Below are positions 58,457-64,000 of a stretch of DNA of 64,000 nucleotides, one piece after another; the first letter of the stretch is position 1, and each line of letters opens with the position of its first letter. A program made the translations under genes and the position numbers. The notes beneath the pieces are model-generated. The model was not told the DNA's origin and made no database searches. It saw only the letters and a list, made by a program, of their open reading frames with translations. This stretch comes from Marsupella aquatica (taxonomy: Eukaryota; Marchantiophyta), in the NCBI GenBank assembly GCA_973895155.1, contig OZ316898.1:19964001-20028000 (forward strand), written 5' to 3'.

Positions 58457-60795
58457 CCAAAAGCTCTTTAGGCCTCACGTTGGGATCCCCGCAATCCTCC
58501 TACATGTCTTGCTTGGTACCTCAAAATCTACTTTCTCGCTTGAATCGAACGTTTTTACAAAGACAGTGACTTATCAGTCGATCCTTGTAACCATTGAGAT
58601 TTTGCTACGCGTGTGGTATCCTAGACAGTAGACTCTTAAGCCGGCTGAGGGGCTAGTTCAATTTTTCATTGCTGGTAGACTTTCTAAATTTTGGATTTCC
58701 CTTACATCTCTTTGGGTTTGGCGTTACATTGATCTAACTTTCCTGTCACCAGTAGAAGTTAGTCCTAATGTCCTGTAGGAACATTCAATGAAGGGAGTTT
58801 TGGTTTAAAATGTTCGGATTCTTGGTTCTTCTACGTCCTTAGCCGAAATCCCTGTACTTATGCAAAGATTTGACGGAAATCATTCTGCTTGTGCAATGTC
58901 TCGATGTTCAATTCTGTCCTGGTTGCCCCCTTTGAAACCTGGTTTCCCCTTCAACAATGCCCAATTTTCATCTTTTGCAGAATATCATGTCTAGGGCTGA
59001 CAGCTACGACTTCATGACTATTATTACCATGATAAGAAACCATTAATCCCCTCTAAAGAGAACTCCACTGATCGTCAATTAGCAGCTGCAATGGTCTCTC
59101 AGAGGCATTGAGTGTTATAGCTAATTTCATGTGGCCTTTATGGTTTGCCAGTAGAAGAAGAAAATATATCTGCTTGATTGGGACTGCAGCTGTGAATAAT
59201 GCTCTCTCGATGAATCTCAAGAAACTGCAACACCTGCATTGGCTGCTTCTCGGTTGTATGAGGCCAAAAAATGTTCAGACCGTTCGCAGACAGCCATTCT
59301 CCCGATCGTTAGGGAAGACCTTTGTACATAACAATTGCAGGGGGCAGTTCCTTCCTAGTTTCTTTCGTTTGGTCTACAACGTAGTTGGCTGACCCAGGGA
59401 GATACTAAACGCTGCCTCTTTTCGCCTTTCATCTTTTGTCGAAACAACATGTGCATATTATTGTGTAATATAACATTATCATATCATATCGTCGACTGGC
59501 CACGTAGCATGCCGTTTGGACCCACGTACGCTTTTTAGTGCATATTTGAGAATGTGAAGAGTCACCGATAAACTCCCCCTTCGTTTGTTCCGGTCCTCGA
59601 TAATCTCTTTCAGCCTTGAACGTAGCCAAACCGTCATGCATGTCTCAAATAGCAATGCAAAAACACTCCAACCTCATCTTTTGATATCCTTCCTCCCTTC
59701 CCCGAAACGTTTAAGATTCTCTTCCTCAGCCCACTATATCGCGCCGGCTAGGCACTCCAATGTGCAGGATCTTGACCGCCTCCCTCTTCAAATTAGAAAC
59801 TTCGGTAAGTCCTCAGGATAATTTATCACCAGCCCATTAATTATCTGCAATATGTCCTCTTCGACGATGTCTTCAATGACCTGATTGAAAACAGTCACGA
59901 TTCGAAAATAATTTGGAGCTAATATGCTCGGCAGACTTCGAATAACCGAGCATCATGCAACCCTCCCCGGTAGCAGCCTGATTAGTACGAAGAACAGGAA
60001 ATCTCTCCATCAACAACATGCCAATGTTTGCATTCACCAAAAGGGAAGCGTCATAACTCCATATCATGTCTTAGCAAAGTCTTATCAATGGTAGACATCA
60101 GGACAGGTTACCAAGCTCATGCTTCCTTACAATTAGAAAAGTGGACAGGTGCTAGAGTATCCACTGTATCGTTTTCGATGTCCTGGAAGTCGATGCCTGC
60201 AACTTCAATATGACAGATTCTAAAAGGGTTCTAATTAAAAATTCAAAACGGGAATTTAGTCCATGAACTTTGGAAGGGATATCCGACGGGATATCTCGTT
60301 GGGCATACCTGGAGACGAGTAATCACGGCAAGACTGGTCCATTGACACTCATTGAGTTTTCTCTACATGTTTCGTTCGTGGATGGGAGAGACTAGAGTTT
60401 AGGGTCCATTACACCTGTTGACCCGTGCAGTCCCCTATGTCGATAGAAGTTTCACCACTGACATTGCTTGAAGTCCTTTCATTGCAGGTGTAGGATGAGA
60501 TTGAACTTGCTATTGGGTTAGCCTGGAATCACCGTTCAAACTTGTTGAGAGAAATAATTCTCGAGCCGTTGAGGAAGCATCAAACTTTGGGCTGTTGGGG
60601 TGAAATCTATCGTCGACCTATTGCGCAGAGGGCATATTAAACTCAATGTTGAGGTCGTTTAGAGGAGCTCGCAAACTTGACTGTAATTCTATGGAAGTGT
60701 CTGATTCATGGTGGTGATTCTTTTGTTATGAATCAACCTTCAACCAGTTGGAGCATATTTTAACATTGGACGTCTTAAAGCAATTCAAACTTCAA
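58457..60795. other. Intergenic between the GW-module gene and the orphan ORF
   Basis: No other gene was recognised. Part of 60500-60795 may be a leader or an upstream exon of the ORF starting at 60796: the sequence TCAACCAG just before the open frame at 60748 could be a splice acceptor. Confidence 0.35.
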
Positions 60796-61389
60796 ATGGA
60801 TCCTACGCAAGAGAGACAGCTGGAACGAAGATTGACACAAACTGTTCTCCAAGAGTTGGATATAAGAATGGAAGAGCACCTAAAAAATATCGAAGCTGAC
60901 GCTCACATTTGGGCTGCCCCATTCATACGGAATACTGGCGGTGAAATGATGTTATTTGTACTAGGCCACCAGCCCAAAAACGTGCGTGAGTATAGCTTCT
61001 TTGAACGAAAGCATTCTCATGATACTACATTGAAGTGTATTGCCAATCAGTTGGGGAAGGACAACCTCACTCTGTTGCGCATCTGCGATCGAGTGATCGT
61101 TGCACGTAATCAAAGCTCACATTGCGGAAATTGGGAGGAATTAGAATTACGAATTGCTCAATGTCTACGGTTGTTTGCAAGATTTCCGAGCCTTACTCTG
61201 GAGTTGAAAGATCAGTACGTGATTCTACGAAATTGGGAACTTTTTGAACAAGCATTCAACTTGCGCCATATCCGTCCACAACAGCCGCGGGAACAGCCAT
61301 CGGACAGTTCGACGTCGTGGGGTAGCGCCACAGACCCGTTATCCGAGCAACATTCACAAGGCGGTTCAGAAGCTGTCGAGAGCTGGTGA
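60796..61389 (+). CDS. Orphan protein or last exon of a larger gene
   Basis: From ATG 60796 the ORF encodes 197 residues. The frame is open back to 60748, where an AG dinucleotide could be a splice acceptor, so it may be the final exon of a spliced gene. The protein begins with a charged helix (MDPTQERQLERRLTQTVLQE). Its middle part has alternating hydrophobic positions typical of a folded domain (PFIRNTGGEMMLFVLGHQPK; LRICDRVIVARNQSSHCG). Its tail is polar and low complexity, rich in Ser, Gln, Pro and Glu. No known family was recognised. Length and composition make chance unlikely but not impossible. Confidence 0.5.
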   Translation: MDPTQERQLERRLTQTVLQELDIRMEEHLKNIEADAHIWAAPFIRNTGGEMMLFVLGHQPKNVREYSFFERKHSHDTTLKCIANQLGKDNLTLLRICDRVIVARNQSSHCGNWEELELRIAQCLRLFARFPSLTLELKDQYVILRNWELFEQAFNLRHIRPQQPREQPSDSSTSWGSATDPLSEQHSQGGSEAVESW

Positions 61390-64000
61390 TAGCAGCTTAG
61401 CCAAGCAACACAGCCCAAGGCCAAGTCAGACCGGCTTCCATTTCAGGTACTGGACTGTATACGATGGATTCTGGCTTCCATCAACTTCCCGGGCACAATT
61501 AACAATGCTGCAGCTTATCGCCGTGTACTCGTCACAGGAGTGTCTACCATCTTCGCTAGAGTGCTCTTAGTTATTCGAGACCTCTCGTTGCACCTGGGCT
61601 CGGACAACAGTCTTGTGGGGGTGATGCCTTGGGATAGGCATATTGTATTCGATCTATGTGATGTGGTGCTGCAGACAGCCCTGATATGGGGCTTTATATC
61701 TTGGGAGGTTCAATCGTTGTACATACAGCCCCATCTTTGTATATTTGCCCCATCTAAGCATCCTCATTTTGACTTGGGTATACCTTCCACATAATTATAC
61801 ACCCGCCTATGTGGATGCACGCATGTCCAATAACAATACAAGTCTGACAGAATGAAGACGCTTCAAGCTAATCAATGCTCTGCATCACAATAGACTGATG
61901 GTATCAGGAATAAGATGAGTCAAGTACGGGGTCAAGTGCCACCTCAGCTTTAGAAAGCCCAAGGCGCCATGCAACATTCTCTTGTGAAGTTGCACTGCCG
62001 TAGAAGTATTTCCTTGACAGACAAGCTAGGATTTCTGCATGTTTCAATCACAACTAGTATGGCCCTCTCGAACCTAGGTATCTACTGGGCATGCATGGCC
62101 GCCTTTACAACAATAGCAAACTGAACAATTGTGTGGCAATTGCAGTACCTTGTAGAGAACGCAACCTACTTGGCTTCAATACACCATCTTAAATAATTTC
62201 CTTCTATATTGCCTCGATGTTTTGATTCGGAAATATGTTGTGCTTTGGATTGTTTTCCTAGAAAAATTCAACTTCATGAACAATACAAAGGGGCTTGCCC
62301 AAAGGACGAAACCCAATGACGATGACTGACAACAACCACAAGCAGAGAGCTTAATCGGAATTCGGAATTAAGAATTTGCAAAAATCAGCATGAACGTCTG
62401 ATTTCGAAAGAAGAGAACAATCAGATGGTAAAAGCTGCAAGCGATTTTCCAACCACTCCCTATTCTTCGATCTGACGTTTCGTGTCATGTTCCTGCCAAT
62501 GCAATTCTCCTTGCTAGAAAGACTACACTAGAGTACATGTGGTGGTTATTCCTGTGGACTGAAGCCTGAAAAACGCAGACTGGTGGCCAAACGCCGATGC
62601 GCAGCTTTCATTCAAGGGTTTCACGGAACAGTAATCAACTATTCTCTTGACCTTCAAATGTCAGAAACTCAAGCGTGCCTCCCAGTACAGTAAAGCTTCA
62701 CCTGCAACTTACTGGTCACTACTGATAGTGCTTTATTGCCATCACTGTTTCGGAATACTTACGTGAAACATGTAGTCGACTAATCGTGGAGTATTGTACT
62801 TCTATCTATCATGAATCCGAAAGTGCAGACCCACTTTGTAACAACTGCTCCATCATAATTATTTCATCACGAATTTCGTTTTGCACAGGTTTACCGTTAA
62901 AATTGCATTGATGGGTGCACATCTTTTGTCACGAACTCCCTTCCAAAGAGAATAAGTAATTTAGTTAATGATATCTTTTATTTATTTAACAATATTGTAA
63001 ATGCAACTACTTATTTATGCAACAACATCTTTTGTGAGACTTGACAACGTACATGCTAACAAACATCATTTTATTTATGCACCATTTTGTACTTAACAAT
63101 TTTATATTTAAGAACATTTTTTCTCTTAACAATATCTTTATCGGCGTAGTGACATCTTTTGTCTCAATGACATCTTTTTCTTAACGACATCTTTGTTCTT
63201 AACGACATCTTGGGGGACACGAGATCTTTTCTCTTAATGACATCTTGGGCGTCACGTCTTTTGTGCAATGCACGAGTATGAGCTCGTTGGATATAAAAAA
63301 TGGATAGCCAGATATGTAGAAAGAATAACGCTTGTGATCTCAATTTTAACAAGATAATTGGGGTTTATCAGGATGGTATAAAAACTCATTCTAACTTGTG
63401 ACCACATTTCATGTGACAGAGTATATTCTCGCATTTTGATGTTACCTGGAGTCAACCCAAAGACTCTTGCACTTAATGTACATAAAAATTATTGTGTTGC
63501 TGCAAGCACAAAAGACTTTGCACTCCTTCATACTTTGCATGGAGTTTACACACACACCAAACATACCTTGCACATGACCTTGCGCCCTTGCCCCATGAAA
63601 TGCCTTGGACAAAGACACTAGACAGCGATTGATGGGTCTGCATTTTATTACTTTGTGCGCACCCAACTTGCTTTTATAGATAAATACCTTCCTCCTCATA
63701 ATCTTGGGAGGTCCAGTATCAAAAATTGTATGAACCACATGCAATCCAAAATAGGTATTTGAAATTTAATTATCTAAATTTTTAAAAAGGGTAGGAGGCA
63801 AAAGAATGAACCCTTTGTTCGTTTGCAGCATATATAATGAGTCAAACAACTCATGAATGAAACAAATACTCTGGAACGAACCTTTTGTTCTTAACCTTCG
63901 GTCATTTTACCGTTTGTTCGTTCGCAGCTTGATATATATAATGAAACAAACACCTCCTGTAGCATGCCGAGAAAGAGTCCATAGGAGTCAAAGATTGAGA
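61390..64000. other. AT-rich intergenic DNA
   Basis: No gene was recognised. At about 63126-63250 a short unit (CTTAATGACATCTT, CTTAACGACATCTT) recurs five or six times. From 62930 on, the DNA is rich in A and T. Confidence 0.4.

Noticed and set aside
1-64000. CRISPR arrays, rRNA genes, functional tRNA genes, organellar DNA
   Set aside because: No regularly spaced short palindromic repeats, no rRNA blocks and no full tRNA cloverleaf were seen by eye. The intron-bearing nuclear genes exclude an organellar origin.

Overview
The window is nuclear DNA from a land plant, most likely a non-seed plant such as a moss or liverwort. The reasons are spliced genes with GT-AG introns of about 80 to 1,350 bases, a single-exon polyphenol oxidase with a secretory leader instead of a plastid leader, a single-exon SMR-domain gene, plant peroxisomal and plastid gene families, and a plant-type Ty1/copia retrotransposon primed from initiator tRNA-Met. 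The species cannot be fixed from the sequence alone. No bacterial operons, CRISPR arrays or rRNA genes were seen.

Layout. 1-2.5 kb is mostly unassigned DNA with a diverged copia-like LTR. A Rab3GAP2 N-terminal-domain gene lies at 2.7-6.0 kb on + (8 exons). A secreted tyrosinase/polyphenol oxidase lies at 8.5-10.3 kb on -. From 11.8 to 22.7 kb is a repeat nest: a 57-bp tandem repeat, four copies of a tRNA-like (SINE-like) repeat, two or three copies of a foldback MITE, and a 5.8-kb copia element inserted inside one MITE copy, with an AACTT target duplication. A DeSI-type (PPPDE) isopeptidase lies at 22.9-26.1 kb on + (4 exons). A CUE/DUF1771/SMR protein lies at 29.2-31.4 kb on - (1 exon). From 32.9 to 39.3 kb is a second repeat-rich block. 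It holds a 1.2-kb satellite of about 57-bp monomers with a higher-order pattern, a degenerate array of about 70 bp, long G runs and a GC-rich patch. A probable plastid protein resembling Arabidopsis At4g37920 lies at 40.1-44.7 kb on + (12 exons). A MULE-like MITE with a perfect 10-bp target duplication sits at 45.75-46.13 kb. An ACX4-type acyl-CoA oxidase lies at 48.7-52.9 kb on + (13 exons). A lysine/arginine/glutamate-rich protein with six GW modules lies at 57.3-58.5 kb on -. An orphan ORF lies at 60.8-61.4 kb on +. The last 2.6 kb shows no gene.

The genes are unrelated housekeeping or specialised functions (Rab GTPase regulation, phenol oxidation, deSUMOylation or deubiquitination, RNA-associated SMR protein, plastid protein, peroxisomal beta-oxidation), each with its own promoter, as expected for plant chromosomal DNA. 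They do not form a pathway. The points most worth a second look are the ACX4-like protein without a visible C-terminal peroxisome signal, the GW-module protein, the TATA-bearing higher-order satellite, and the readable order of nested insertions.

Exon coordinates were assembled by eye from splice consensus, reading-frame continuity and protein-family similarity. No alignment or database search was run.
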